Assembly: GCF_000739735.1 (NCBI RefSeq)
Contig: NZ_BBJF01000025.1
Location: 1-64,000 of the forward strand
Origin: Paraburkholderia ginsengisoli NBRC 100965
GTDB taxonomy: Bacteria; Pseudomonadota; Gammaproteobacteria; Burkholderiales; Burkholderiaceae
Reading direction: 5' to 3'
DNA length: 64,000 bases
The translations under genes were made by a program, and so were the position numbers. Each line of letters opens with the position of its first letter. The stretch's first letter is position 1. The notes under the pieces were generated by a model. That model searched no databases and was not told where the DNA came from. It worked only from the letters and a program-made list of their open reading frames with translations. Below, piece by piece: positions 1 to 9,043 of the stretch.

Positions 1-1470
1 CCGGCCTGAGCACGACGAACAGCACGGTGGATAGCCTGTCGACGTCGACCTCGACGACGGCCAGCTCGCTGTCCACAGGCGTGAGTTCGCTTTCGACCGG
101 CTTGAGCACGACCAACAGCACGGTGGGCAGCCTGTCGACGTCGACCTCGACGACGGCCAGCTCGTTGTCCACCGGCGTGAGCTCGCTGTCGACCGGCCTG
201 AGCACGACCAACAGCACGGTGGATAGTCTCTCGACGTCGACCTCGACGACGGCCAGTTCGTTGTCCACGGGTCTTAGCTCGCTGTCGACCGGTCTGTCCA
301 ACGCGGTCCAGTACGACAACCCGGCCCACACGAGCGTGACGCTCGGCGGCGCGGGTGCCACGACGCCCGTCACGCTCACCAACGTGGCCGCCGGCGCGAA
401 TCCGACCGACGCGGTGAACTTCGGTCAACTGACGTCGCTGTCGACTTCGACTTCGACCGGTCTCAGCTCGTTGTCGACGGGCGTCAGCTCCCTGTCGACG
501 GGTCTGAGCACGACCAGCAGCGCGGTGGATAGCCTGTCGACGTCAACGTCGACGACGGCCAGCTCGTTGTCCACGGGCGTGAGCTCGCTGTCGACCGGTT
601 TGAGCACGACCAACAGCACGCTGGGTAGCCTGTCGACATCGGCTTCGACGACGGCCAGCTCGTTGTCCACGGGTGTGAACTCGTTGTCGACGGGTGTCAG
701 CTCGCTGTCCACGGGCCTGAGCACGACGAACAGCGCGGTGGATAGCCTCTCCACCTCGGCCTCGACCAGCCTCGGATCGTTGTCGACCTCGACGTCGACC
801 GGCCTGAGCTCGTTGTCGACCGGCCTGAGCACGACCAACAGCACCGTGGGTAGCCTCTCGACGACGGTCTCGACGACGGCCAGTTCGTTGTCCACGGGCG
901 TTAGCTCGTTGTCGACCGGTCTGAGCACGACCAACAGCACGGTGGGCAGCCTGTCCACGTCGACCTCGACGGGCCTCAGCTCGTTGTCGACCTCGACCGC
1001 GACCGGCCTTAGTTCGCTGTCGACGGGTCTGGCCAATGCGGTCCAGTACGACAATCCGGCCCACACGAGCGTGACGCTCGGCGGCGCGGGTGCGACGACG
1101 CCGGTGACGCTGACGAACGTGGCCGACGGTGCGAATCCGACCGACGCGGTGAACTTCGGCCAGTTGACGTCGCTGTCGACGTCGGCGGCGACCGGCATCA
1201 CGTCGCTGTCGACCGGCCTGAGCACGACCAACAGCACGGTGGGCGTCCTGTCGACGTCGACTTCGACGGGCCTCAGTTCGCTGTCGACCGGGTTGAATAC
1301 GACCAACAGCAACGTCACGTCGCTGTCGACCAGCCTCAACACGACCAACAGCAATGTCGCGTCGCTGTCGACCGGCCTGATCACGACGAACAGCAACGTC
1401 GCCTCGCTGTCGACGACCCTGATCACGACCACCAGCAACGTGACGGCGCTGTCGACGGGTATCGCCAACG
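1..1470 (+). repeat. 96-bp-type tandem repeats encoding the adhesin stalk
   Basis: In-frame near-identical units encode three heptads plus one eleven-residue segment (32 residues, 96 bp). For example, the GTG-GAT at base 27 recurs as GTG-GGC at base 123. Units are interrupted by two longer neck segments near 300-440 and 1030-1170. Later units degrade to STTNSNV-type heptads. This is coding repetition, not a CRISPR array. Confidence 0.85.
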
Positions 1471-2465
1471 GCACGATCGGTCTGGTGCAACAGGTCGGCG
1501 GCGCGCCGGGCAACGGCACGATCACGGTCGGCGCCAGCACCGGCGGAACGACCGTCGATTTCACCGGCACCTCGGGCGCCCGTCAGCTCACTGGCGTCGC
1601 AGCCGGTAGCGCGCCGACCGATGCGGTGAACGTGAGCCAACTGCAATCGGTTGCGTCGGTGGCGAGCAACGCCGTGCAGTACGACAACGCGGCGCACACG
1701 AGCGTCACGCTCGGCGGTGTCGGCGCAGCCACGGCGGTCGCGCTGACTAACGTCGCCGCGGGTGCGGTGACCGCCACCAGCACGGACGCCGTGAATGGCA
1801 GCCAGCTTTTCGATCTCGCTTCGCAGTTGAGCCAGTACAAGCAGATCACGCAAGCGGCCTTTACCAATATTTCGACCAGCTCCAGGTACGTGGCGGTGAA
1901 TTCGACCGGTAATGCGGCAAGCGCCTCGGGCACTGAAGCTGTTGCGATCGGCGGCAATTCGCAGGCAAGCGGCAATTACGCGGTCGCGACGGGTCCGAGC
2001 TCGCAGGCAACCGCGTCGAACGCGACGGCGATCGGCGCCAACGCGGTCGCGTCGGCGGCGAACTCGGTGGCATTGGGAGCCGGTTCGATTGCCAGCGAGC
2101 CCAACACGGTGTCGGTCGGTTCGCAGGGTAATGAGAGAACCATTACCAACGTCGCGCCGGGCGTGAATCCGACGGATGCAGCCAACGTTGCGCAATTGCA
2201 AGGGCTTCAGCAGAATATCAACACCGTGGCGCGTAACGCGTACTCGGGCGTGGCAATGGCAGGCGCGTTGGCCGGCTTGCCGCAGGTGGAGCAGGGCAAG
2301 ACGTTCCAGTTGAGCGCCGGACTCGGCAACTATGGTGGATACTCGGCCTTGGCAATTGGCGGTAGTGCCCGGATCACCCAGAACACGATCGTTAAAATGG
2401 GCGTCAGCGCTACGAGCGGTGGCAATCACGTCCTGTTTAACGCCGGCATGGGCTACTCCTGGTAA
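1..2465 (+). CDS. Trimeric autotransporter adhesin (YadA-like), 5' truncated by window
   Basis: The frame is open from base 3, so the start lies outside the window. The visible part (about 820 residues) is a surface adhesin. It has a long Ser/Thr-rich stalk of SLSTG/SLSTS repeats, interrupted by three neck-type segments (NAVQYDN...TSVTLGG, then TDAVNFGQL or a variant). A short YadA-head-like set follows near codons 640-700 (AVAIGGNSQASG, ATAIGANAVA, SVALGAGS). The C-terminal membrane anchor begins around NAYSGVAMAGALAG and ends in the aromatic ...GMGYSW. YadA-type proteins trimerise, and the anchor forms the outer-membrane pore that presents the stalk. The stalk repeats as 32-residue units. 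A hairpin follows the stop, and a DUF2827 gene starts 114 bp downstream on the same strand. Family assignment is firm; ligand and full length are unknown. Confidence 0.93.
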   Translation, partial: GLSTTNSTVDSLSTSTSTTASSLSTGVSSLSTGLSTTNSTVGSLSTSTSTTASSLSTGVSSLSTGLSTTNSTVDSLSTSTSTTASSLSTGLSSLSTGLSNAVQYDNPAHTSVTLGGAGATTPVTLTNVAAGANPTDAVNFGQLTSLSTSTSTGLSSLSTGVSSLSTGLSTTSSAVDSLSTSTSTTASSLSTGVSSLSTGLSTTNSTLGSLSTSASTTASSLSTGVNSLSTGVSSLSTGLSTTNSAVDSLSTSASTSLGSLSTSTSTGLSSLSTGLSTTNSTVGSLSTTVSTTASSLSTGVSSLSTGLSTTNSTVGSLSTSTSTGLSSLSTSTATGLSSLSTGLANAVQYDNPAHTSVTLGGAGATTPVTLTNVADGANPTDAVNFGQLTSLSTSAATGITSLSTGLSTTNSTVGVLSTSTSTGLSSLSTGLNTTNSNVTSLSTSLNTTNSNVASLSTGLITTNSNVASLSTTLITTTSNVTALSTGIANGTIGLVQQVGGAPGNGTITVGASTGGTTVDFTGTSGARQLTGVAAGSAPTDAVNVSQLQSVASVASNAVQYDNAAHTSVTLGGVGAATAVALTNVAAGAVTATSTDAVNGSQLFDLASQLSQYKQITQAAFTNISTSSRYVAVNSTGNAASASGTEAVAIGGNSQASGNYAVATGPSSQATASNATAIGANAVASAANSVALGAGSIASEPNTVSVGSQGNERTITNVAPGVNPTDAANVAQLQGLQQNINTVARNAYSGVAMAGALAGLPQVEQGKTFQLSAGLGNYGGYSALAIGGSARITQNTIVKMGVSATSGGNHVLFNAGMGYSW

Positions 2466-2525
2466 CACGTTTTGGACCCGGACATCTGGAATGTCTGACC
2501 GGCCGCTTCTTTGAGGCGGCGAACG

Positions 2526-2560
2526 GACGGACCCTCGCGACGAGCGGGGGTCCGTCTTAT
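2526..2560 (+). terminator. Hairpin after the adhesin gene
   Basis: A perfect 9-bp stem, GACGGACCC (2526-2534) with GGGTCCGTC (2548-2556), has a 13-base loop and is followed by TTATT. It sits 60 bp after the adhesin stop and 20 bp before the first DUF2827 gene. It probably ends or attenuates adhesin transcription. The T-tract is weak, so read-through is possible. Confidence 0.55.
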
Positions 2561-2579
2561 TGCTTGGTAGAAACAGGAT

Positions 2580-3740
2580 ATGCGTATCGGAATTTCAGTC
2601 GTCACTCACACGGGGCAGAACATCTGGCAGAACGGCCTGGGACAGAACGTCATTTTTCTCGCCGAGTTGTTCCAGCGTTTGCCGTTCGTGCGATCCGTCG
2701 TGTTGATCGATGTCGGCGATCAGCTCGCCATGCCGCCGCAGGTCGACCTGGGTTCGAGGGATCTGCGCATCATGCCGATGCGTGAAGCGACCGACGAAGT
2801 CGACGTGATCGTCGAAATGGGTGGCGCGCTCGACGTCCAATGGCTCGACCTGATGCGCGCTCGCGGCAAGAAGGTAGTCTTTCACTGCTGTGGTCAGCCG
2901 TTCGTCGGCCTCGCGGAGCCGGCTGTCTTCAACAAGCCGACTCATGCGGCGCGGCCCGACCGTTGTGACGAAATCTGGCTGTTGCCGAAAGACGCGGCCT
3001 TCGCGCCGATGATGCGCACCCTGCATCGCTGCGACGTGTATGAAGCGCCGTTTATCTGGCATCCGCATTTCGTTGAAACGCGCGTGCGGGAAGTCGCGGA
3101 GCAGACGGGGCTGCGCTACGGTTACCGAGGCAGGAACGTCGACGCGGACGGCGCGAGCGCCAGTCTGCGAGTCGCGATTTTCGAGCCGAATATTTCGGTG
3201 GTGAAGACGTCGAGCATCCCCATGTTGATTTGCGACGAAGCGTACCGCGCGGATCGCACTGGCGTCGCGATGATGCATGTGCTCAATACCTTGCATCTGA
3301 AAGATCATCCGACAATGCTGTATTTTGCCAACTCGCTCGATCTGGTGCGAGAGCACAAGGCGATCTTTCACGGGCGCCACGACGTCGTCGGTTTCATGGT
3401 GCAGCATGCCGATGCAGTGGTCGCACATCAGTGGCAAAACGACCAGAACTACAGCTATATGGATGCGCTGTATGGCGACTATCCGCTGATCCACAATTCC
3501 CCGTGGCTGAAGGAGGCGGGCTATTACTATGCGGGCTTCGAGGCACTGCAAGGCGCGGCGCAACTGCAACGCGCGGCGCTCGAACACGACGATGGTCTTG
3601 ACGACTACCGTGCCCGTTCGCGGCGAGTCTTCGATGCAGTCGATCCATTCAGCCAGCACAATCTCGACGCTTACGCTGCCAGGTTGCTGCATCTGTGCCG
3701 CAACGCCAACTTTGCAGGCCACGCCGCGAGCCGTACATGA
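2580..3740 (+). CDS. DUF2827 family protein (copy 1), possible GT-B glycosyltransferase
   Basis: 386 residues; ATG preceded by AGGA. First of three paralogues here. Shared blocks are an N-terminal W-x-NG-x2-QN-x2-FL segment (WQNGLGQNVIFL), a central EPNI-x2-VK motif (FEPNISVVKTSSIP) and a C-terminal H-x3-N-x2-NY-x-Y block followed by YPLIHNS and a Gly-rich stretch. There is no signal peptide or membrane segment, so it is cytoplasmic. The C-terminal pattern (Asn-Tyr-acidic, then a Pro-Leu-Ile-His turn and regularly spaced glycines) resembles the nucleotide-sugar half of GT-B glycosyltransferases. That is my inference; the family has no assigned function that I know of. Its position behind a Ser/Thr-rich adhesin would fit a role in adhesin modification. 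It overlaps copy 2 by ATGA. Confidence 0.85.
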   Translation: MRIGISVVTHTGQNIWQNGLGQNVIFLAELFQRLPFVRSVVLIDVGDQLAMPPQVDLGSRDLRIMPMREATDEVDVIVEMGGALDVQWLDLMRARGKKVVFHCCGQPFVGLAEPAVFNKPTHAARPDRCDEIWLLPKDAAFAPMMRTLHRCDVYEAPFIWHPHFVETRVREVAEQTGLRYGYRGRNVDADGASASLRVAIFEPNISVVKTSSIPMLICDEAYRADRTGVAMMHVLNTLHLKDHPTMLYFANSLDLVREHKAIFHGRHDVVGFMVQHADAVVAHQWQNDQNYSYMDALYGDYPLIHNSPWLKEAGYYYAGFEALQGAAQLQRAALEHDDGLDDYRARSRRVFDAVDPFSQHNLDAYAARLLHLCRNANFAGHAASRT

Positions 3741-4891
3741 ACATTGAACGAAGCCAGTCGTCCCTCCACCGCAAACTCCGCGTCGGCGTCTCGATCTTTG
3801 TTCGCAAGGGCGAGCAGTCCGTCTGGGAGAACGGCATCTACCAGAACTGCATCTTTCTCGTGATGCTGCTCATGCGCTCACCGCTCGTCGAGGCGACGTT
3901 CCTCGTGGCGGGCGGTGGTGACGGCGAGCCCGCGGACGCGAAGAACTTTCTCGCCGACTCGCCCGTGCCGCTCATCGATATGAAAGAAGCCGCGTCGACG
4001 CTCGATGTCATGATCGAGATGAGCGCCCAGCTTGCGCGTGAGTGGGTGGTGGCGTTTCGCGAGCGCGGCGGCAAGATCGTTTCGATGCGGGTCGGCAATG
4101 ACTATGTGATCGACATCGAGCGGATGGTGTTCGACAAGTCGTCCGGGTTGCTGCTGACTGGGGCACCCTATCATGAGGTCTGGACATTGCCGGAGTATGA
4201 GACGACCTGTGTGCCTTATTTCAGGAGCACGTTCCGTTGTCCGGTGCGGGTGATGCCGCATCTGTGGAGTCCGCTCGTGCTGGAGCGCGAAGCCGCACGG
4301 CTGCCGGAAGGCGTCAGTTTCGGCTACCGGCCTGGGCGCCGGCGCTGGCGCGCGGGCATTTTCGAGCCGAATATCTGCATGGTGAAGACCGGCTTCATTC
4401 CGCTTCTGGCGTGCGAAGCCGCCCACCGCGCCGACCCCGATATGCTCGAACACGTCTGGGCTTACAACACGTTCCATATGAAGGAGCATGTTGGCTTCAG
4501 CGGTTTTGCGCACAGCCTGGATATCGTCAAACACGGGCTGACCTCGTTCGAAGGGCGCTTTCCGTTTTGCCGGGTCGTGGCCGCGGACGTCGATGTCGTG
4601 GTGAGCCATCATTGGGAAAATGCGCAGAACTATGTGTATTACGAGGCGCTGTATGGCGGCTATCCGCTGGTCCACAACTCACATCTGATCGGCAATTGCG
4701 GGTATCGGTATCACGAGTTCGATTGCGAGGAAGGCGGGCGCGCGTTGCAGCAGGCTTACCGCGACCACGATGCCAACTTCGACGCGTACCGGCAGAACGC
4801 GCATGCGTTCCTCGCGCAACTTGATCCCGAGAGCGACGCCAATGTGCAGATTTATAGCGACGCGATTGCGGCGCTGTACGAGAATGCGTGA
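3737..4891 (+). CDS. DUF2827 family protein (copy 2)
   Basis: 384 residues. The start ATG overlaps the stop of copy 1 (ATGA), implying translational coupling. It has the same three blocks: WENGIYQNCIFL near the N-terminus, FEPNICMVKTGFIP in the middle and SHHWENAQNYVYYEALYGG followed by YPLVHNS near the C-terminus. It is closer to copy 1 than to copy 3 in the C-terminal block. Cytoplasmic, no membrane segments. The two adjacent genes probably arose by tandem duplication and may act on different acceptors or sugars if the glycosyltransferase idea holds. Function is otherwise unknown. Confidence 0.85.
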   Translation: MNIERSQSSLHRKLRVGVSIFVRKGEQSVWENGIYQNCIFLVMLLMRSPLVEATFLVAGGGDGEPADAKNFLADSPVPLIDMKEAASTLDVMIEMSAQLAREWVVAFRERGGKIVSMRVGNDYVIDIERMVFDKSSGLLLTGAPYHEVWTLPEYETTCVPYFRSTFRCPVRVMPHLWSPLVLEREAARLPEGVSFGYRPGRRRWRAGIFEPNICMVKTGFIPLLACEAAHRADPDMLEHVWAYNTFHMKEHVGFSGFAHSLDIVKHGLTSFEGRFPFCRVVAADVDVVVSHHWENAQNYVYYEALYGGYPLVHNSHLIGNCGYRYHEFDCEEGGRALQQAYRDHDANFDAYRQNAHAFLAQLDPESDANVQIYSDAIAALYENA

Positions 4892-4952
4892 GCATGTGCC
4901 GCTTTTCCGACGCGACGTTGCACCTATATCGCCACCAGGGTCGAGTTTCACT

Positions 4953-5528
4953 ATGAATCCGTTTCGCACCATAACTCGCGCGACCGGTAGGCTCGCACTG
5001 ACCGGCTCGCTGCTGCTGACCTCGGTCGCTTTTGGCCAAGGGGTGCTTGCTCCGCCAGAAGGCGCGGGCCCGCGCAATTCATTGGTCTATGCGGCCAATG
5101 CGGTCGGGGTCAGGCAATGCATGCCCGCGCTAACTGCGCTGTCCGCACTCGGCGTGCAGGGGACCACTAATAACGATGTGCTGTTCGACTGGGATCGGAC
5201 CCGGGCCGGTGCGAGTACGGTGTTCTCGCTGATCGGACTGGAACTTCCGGGCGCCAACGCGGCGATGTCGATAACCGGCGTGCCCGAGGCCGATGGTTCG
5301 TGCTCGGTGTCGGCGGAACGTATTTCGGTTGCGCCGGTCAGTTGTCCGGCGCTCGCGCGCAAAGAACTGGTCGGCTATCAGGCAACGAAACTGCTCCCCC
5401 ATATGATGGTCTACACCGACGCGAAGGACCTGGGCTCGTCGGTGTCGCTGATCGATCAACAGGCGAGTTGTCTCGTGATTCGCCGCTATGTGAAGTTCTC
5501 GGCGGGGGCGGCGGCGCCGATCAGGTAA
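4953..5528 (+). CDS. Secreted hypothetical protein within the DUF2827 cluster
   Basis: 191 residues from the ATG at 4953. The N-terminus has a basic start, the hydrophobic core LALTGSLLLTSVAFG and a likely signal-peptidase site after VAFG. The mature part contains several cysteines (VRQCMPALT, GSCSVS, VSCPAL, ASCLVI), consistent with disulfides in the periplasm or on the surface. I do not recognise the family. It lies 61 bp after DUF2827 copy 2 and before copy 3 on the same strand, so it may belong to the adhesin locus. Earlier in-frame starts would remove the signal peptide from the N-terminus, so they are not favoured. Confidence 0.7.
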   Translation: MNPFRTITRATGRLALTGSLLLTSVAFGQGVLAPPEGAGPRNSLVYAANAVGVRQCMPALTALSALGVQGTTNNDVLFDWDRTRAGASTVFSLIGLELPGANAAMSITGVPEADGSCSVSAERISVAPVSCPALARKELVGYQATKLLPHMMVYTDAKDLGSSVSLIDQQASCLVIRRYVKFSAGAAAPIR

Positions 5529-5665
5529 TCGCCCGCCGATAGATAGGCGTGAAGGATTCCAAAGGGCGGCTGGACGCTTAACGAAACGCAGAGTGTCCCG
5601 CTGGCAGTCTACATGCAGTGGTCATTGAAAAACGCGGCTGGCAATGCAGCCGCAATCGTCACGTC

Positions 5666-6793
5666 ATGAACAAATTGCGCATCGGCATTACGATCGGCCT
5701 GCATCACGAGGCCGAAACGCTATGGAACAACGGCATCAAGCAGAATGCAGCCTTTCTCGCCGAGGCGTTGCGGCATTGTCCGCAAGTAGCCGGCGTAGTG
5801 CTGGTCAACACGACGCAAGTGCCGATTACACCGGCTTTGCCCTGGGACCAGCTGCGTTATCCCACGTTGTCTTTCGATGCCGCGAAAGATTCCATCGACC
5901 TGTTGATCGAACTCGGCGGCCAGATCGATGGGACGCAGACGGCTTATCTGAAGCAGCGAGGCGTGCGGCTGGTGTCGTATTGCTGTGGTTTCGAGTATGT
6001 GCACGCGATGGAGTCGGTGCTGTTCCGCAAGCCGATGTGGGGGGCGAACCTGTTCGTCAATCAACACTACGACGATATCTGGATCATTCCACAGGTCGAC
6101 AATATTAGCCGCTCGTACTTTGAAGTCTTGCGCCGGCAGACGGGGCGGGTCGTGCCATTCGTATGGAGCCCGATGTTTCTCGACGAGCGCGTCAAGAACA
6201 TGCCTCATGCCGGCGAATACCGGTCGCATGAAGGTGCAAAGCGGCTGAGCGTGATGGAGCCGAACATCAACATCGTGAAGTTCTGCCTGTATCCGGCGCT
6301 CATAGCTGAACTCGCTTATCGGCGGCGGCCTGACAGCATCGCCGTTTTACAGGTGACGAACGCGGAGCCAATTGCGCGGGACAGTCTCGAGTTCATTTCA
6401 TTGATGAACCAGCTCGATATCGTGCGTGACCATAAAGCGGTCTTTCTCGGACGCCACGAAACGCCCATCTTTCTGGCGGAAAACACGGATATCGTCGTTT
6501 CGCATCAACTGGAAAATCCGCTTAACTACTTCTACCTCGAAGTGTGCTGGCAGGGCTATGCGCTGGTGCACAATGCGCATCTTTGCGCGGACCTGGGTTA
6601 CTACTACCACGGCAATGACGTGGAGGAGGGCGCGCGCCGCTTGAGCGAAGCGATCGACATGCATGACGCGCACGCAGCGTGGTATCGCGAGCGGCAGCGT
6701 ACAGAGATTGCGCGTTTTTTGCCCGAGGACCGGCAACTGGTCGCGACGTATGGTGCGCTGCTTGAAGACTTGATGGCGAGGCCGATCCGCTAG
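5666..6793 (+). CDS. DUF2827 family protein (copy 3)
   Basis: 375 residues from the ATG at 5666 (MNKLRIGITIGL). It is the most divergent of the three paralogues. The N-block is LWNNGIKQNAAFL and the middle is MEPNINIVKFCLYP. The C-block is SHQLENPLNYFYLEVCWQG, then YALVHNAHLCADLGYYYHGND. The EPNI-x2-VK and NY-x-Y positions are kept, which suggests they are functional. It ends the adhesin-associated run; the next gene is on the opposite strand. Predicted cytoplasmic. Glycosyltransferase-like activity is an inference from motif layout and context only. Confidence 0.83.
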   Translation: MNKLRIGITIGLHHEAETLWNNGIKQNAAFLAEALRHCPQVAGVVLVNTTQVPITPALPWDQLRYPTLSFDAAKDSIDLLIELGGQIDGTQTAYLKQRGVRLVSYCCGFEYVHAMESVLFRKPMWGANLFVNQHYDDIWIIPQVDNISRSYFEVLRRQTGRVVPFVWSPMFLDERVKNMPHAGEYRSHEGAKRLSVMEPNINIVKFCLYPALIAELAYRRRPDSIAVLQVTNAEPIARDSLEFISLMNQLDIVRDHKAVFLGRHETPIFLAENTDIVVSHQLENPLNYFYLEVCWQGYALVHNAHLCADLGYYYHGNDVEEGARRLSEAIDMHDAHAAWYRERQRTEIARFLPEDRQLVATYGALLEDLMARPIR

Positions 6794-6840
6794 CGGTTGC
6801 GGTTCGTTGCCGGTTCATTGCTTCTTGCGCGGTGTCTGCG

Positions 6841-7224
6841 CTATGAGGTTTTCAGGCGCTCGTTTGCCCGAATCAACTCGCGAACCGGCGTGATAGACAA
6901 TTGCTTATCGTGGAGCGTCAAGACCTCCGCAAGTATGCGATAGGATTTGCCATCGAAACGCCAGTTCTCCGTTTCGATGCCGGCTCTACGACAGTCGAGC
7001 AGTACTCTTTCGGCCTCGCCGAACAATCCTTCTCTCGCCGTTCCATAGCCGGCCTCGCACAGAAGGCTTGCGATACAGGCCGCCTGGCACATGCCATTGA
7101 AATGATGCTCTCCACCCGCGCCCGAGCGAAGTGTTTCCAGCGAAAGGTGGTTCTCTAGCGAAATGCGTTGCGCTATGGCTGTGCTCATCGGCAGCAGCAT
7201 CTGTTTTGATCGGAGACGATTCAT
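6841..7224 (-). CDS. Hypothetical protein, lineage-restricted
   Basis: About 127 residues if started at MNRLRSKQ (7224). Internal ATGs at 7200 and 7188 are alternatives, and none has a convincing ribosome-binding site. The body contains a Cys-rich alpha-helical segment (GMCQAACIASLLCEAGYG) and ends in VRELIRANERL. I recognise no domain. It lies tail-to-tail with DUF2827 copy 3 and in line with the small gene at 7538-7293. Coding is supported by reading-frame length and residue composition; the exact start is not resolved. Confidence 0.5.
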   Translation of the reverse strand: MNRLRSKQMLLPMSTAIAQRISLENHLSLETLRSGAGGEHHFNGMCQAACIASLLCEAGYGTAREGLFGEAERVLLDCRRAGIETENWRFDGKSYRILAEVLTLHDKQLSITPVRELIRANERLKTS

Positions 7225-7292
7225 GTGAATATGTGCTGGGCGATCGAATTTCTCTGTGCATGCCACGCCGCTGCTGCGACGCGACGGATAGA

Positions 7293-7538
7293 TCACCGCA
7301 GCCTGTGCGGCATACGTTCCAGATCCTCCCAATCAACCTCCAGCGATCGCATGTGACTAGCTGGAGAAAATGGCCATCTGGTTGCCACGGCTCGACACTT
7401 GGAAGCGTTCGTGTGGTTCGCGGCTTTGTTCATGTGCGCGTTGATAGCGGCCGACTCCTCCTCGGCTGCATCTTTTGAAGGAGTTGCGATGAAATCATTC
7501 AGTTCGACGATGTGGACACACCACAATGTTTCGCTCAT
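7293..7538 (-). CDS. Small hypothetical protein
   Basis: 81 residues from the ATG at 7538, preceded by AAGGA at normal spacing. The N-terminus MSETLWCVHI followed by a SKDAAEEESAAINAHM segment resembles small Burkholderia proteins of unknown function with a CVHI-type beginning. No signal peptide or membrane segment is seen. It precedes the 127-residue hypothetical gene on the same strand and overlaps only longer possible forms of it. Function is unknown. Confidence 0.55.
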   Translation of the reverse strand: MSETLWCVHIVELNDFIATPSKDAAEEESAAINAHMNKAANHTNASKCRAVATRWPFSPASHMRSLEVDWEDLERMPHRLR

Positions 7539-8164
7539 TTCTATTTCCTTCGCAGACCGGTAAATCTTCTGATGTTCAGACGCGTGCGGTTCGTGAAAGT
7601 GCACAGCAGATTGAATCCCGCGCGCGTCTCGTGAAATACGGAGCAAAAGCATCAGGACACCTGGCCGGCTGCTGCGTATCATTGCAAGACCAACGGTGTT
7701 TTGGATGAGTCAGTTGTTCGTCCTCGACAGGTCTGTTGAGGAGCCGGAGCACTCAGTGGTTTGGAGACGCGGGCCGCAGCGAGCGGTCAGGGACGGTCGA
7801 AGCCTTCCTGCCTTTCCGGAGAGAAGGGGAAAGGTCGTTCGAACGACCGTCTCCTCGGTGTCAATCCTAGCGATGATCGACTGCCAAGACTGTCAACAAA
7901 GGTCAGAAGCGGAAGCGACTGCACCGTTCCGGAGAAGCTAAGCCCGCTTCGCAGTCGCGTGAACGCAGGTCGGTACTTTTTATCGACCGACGGCTTCACT
8001 GCACGAGATAACTATTTGACGCTACTGCATTCGGCGAAACGGGCGTCTTTGTTGAATTTGGTTAAATCGCGGTCAACCATTGTTAACGGCGCTGGCAGCC
8101 GGCAATGATTTGTTTCATGCTGCACGCTTTATAAGGCTTCTATTATTCGATCGAGAATATCGAC
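7539..8164. other. Intergenic stretch without a convincing gene
   Basis: About 630 bases between the leftward small genes and the rightward gene at 8165. Open frames here are short and overlap with poor residue composition. The right half (7980-8160) is more AT-rich than its surroundings and probably holds the promoter for 8165. No RNA gene or repeat was recognised. Confidence 0.5.
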
Positions 8165-8404
8165 ATGGAAAACGAGGACAACTGCCCGTTTGGGCCATCC
8201 CATCCGATGTGGGCAGAAGTTTACGCTTTGAGATTGACTGTGGCTGCCATCCGCAGGGCTCGCGGGAAGCCGAATCTCAACACACTGTCGCCCGGAACCC
8301 CGGAGTACGAAGAAGTTGCTCAGGATTTTGCTCGCGACGTGCTTCGCGCGATCGGCGACGATTCGTACGGTGACGACTTTTTCGGCGTCGGCGCGGCGGG
8401 CTGA
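8165..8404 (+). CDS. Small hypothetical protein
   Basis: 79 residues, acidic. It starts MENEDNCPFG and contains a helical segment EVYALRLTVAAIRRARG, then TPEYEEVAQDFARDVLRAIG. It has no signal peptide and looks like a small soluble helical protein. The ribosome-binding site is weak (GAGAATATCGAC before ATG). It is followed 127 bp later by another small gene in the same direction. I do not recognise the family. Confidence 0.55.
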   Translation: MENEDNCPFGPSHPMWAEVYALRLTVAAIRRARGKPNLNTLSPGTPEYEEVAQDFARDVLRAIGDDSYGDDFFGVGAAG

Positions 8405-8531
8405 GATAGTTAGAACTGCAAGGCGCAGGAAAGAGTACGGGCCCTTGATGTTTTCGGCCCCTGCATCGTCTTCCGGAATTTCCGGCCGACGCAGATGTCT
8501 GGACAGCCGGCAGTTAATTAGAGGAATAGCG

Positions 8532-8837
8532 ATGTCCCGCCAATCCTATACGCCGTATCGCGGTTATGTCATCGAAATTCGCACTAGCCGAACCATCACG
8601 CTGTCGTTACACGGAGTCGGGCCCCGATATAAGGTTTCGTGGACTGTCTGTTGCGGGAGTCGCGCTGACGCAAGTGTCGGACGCTTTTCCGAGCGCCTGG
8701 TGTTTGTATCCGAGGCCGAAGCGATTGAGTACGCGGAGAATCGCGCCCATACTTTCATCGATGGCGTATTGTCACAAGCTTCCGAAAACTTTGCGGGCGA
8801 TGCAGTCTCGGGCTGCGGTGCAAAGTCAGCGGGCTAG
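8532..8837 (+). CDS. Small hypothetical protein
   Basis: 101 residues from the ATG at 8532, with GAGGAATAGCG just upstream, which selects this start over longer forms. It begins MSRQSYTPYRGYVIEI and has an alternating beta-rich N-terminal half (YVIEIRTSRTITLSLHG, YKVSWTVCCG), then a helix rich in Glu/Ala. This resembles small single-domain Burkholderia proteins of unknown function with a YRGY-type beginning. No export signal is seen. Function is unknown. Confidence 0.6.
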   Translation: MSRQSYTPYRGYVIEIRTSRTITLSLHGVGPRYKVSWTVCCGSRADASVGRFSERLVFVSEAEAIEYAENRAHTFIDGVLSQASENFAGDAVSGCGAKSAG

Positions 8838-9043
8838 GCGGTTACGCTTGGGTTCTGTCAACGCAATCTTGCTTTCACGAAGAGACAAGGGGAACCGGTA
8901 ACCGTGGTTCCCCTATCTAACCGAAAATGCCGCAAATGCCTGCGAGAAGAGTAACCCGGCGAGTTACGTCCTGTAGAAAGAACACCTCCGCGAACTTCCC
9001 GAACGATATAACCATAGCAACACGAACCGCACCAAGGATAGCG

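Noticed and set aside
1-1470. CRISPR-like array at the window start
   Set aside because: Repeats are contiguous, in frame and code for stalk heptads; there are no unique spacers and no cas genes.
425-2468. Two long open frames antisense to the adhesin gene (about 380 and 640 codons)
   Set aside because: They are mirror products of the SLSTG repeats: Val/Asp-rich or Arg-rich repetitive sequences without any domain, opposite a clear adhesin.
7131-7478. 115-codon rightward frame over the small leftward genes
   Set aside because: Antisense to two leftward frames with better starts; Cys/Arg-rich composition and no ribosome-binding site.
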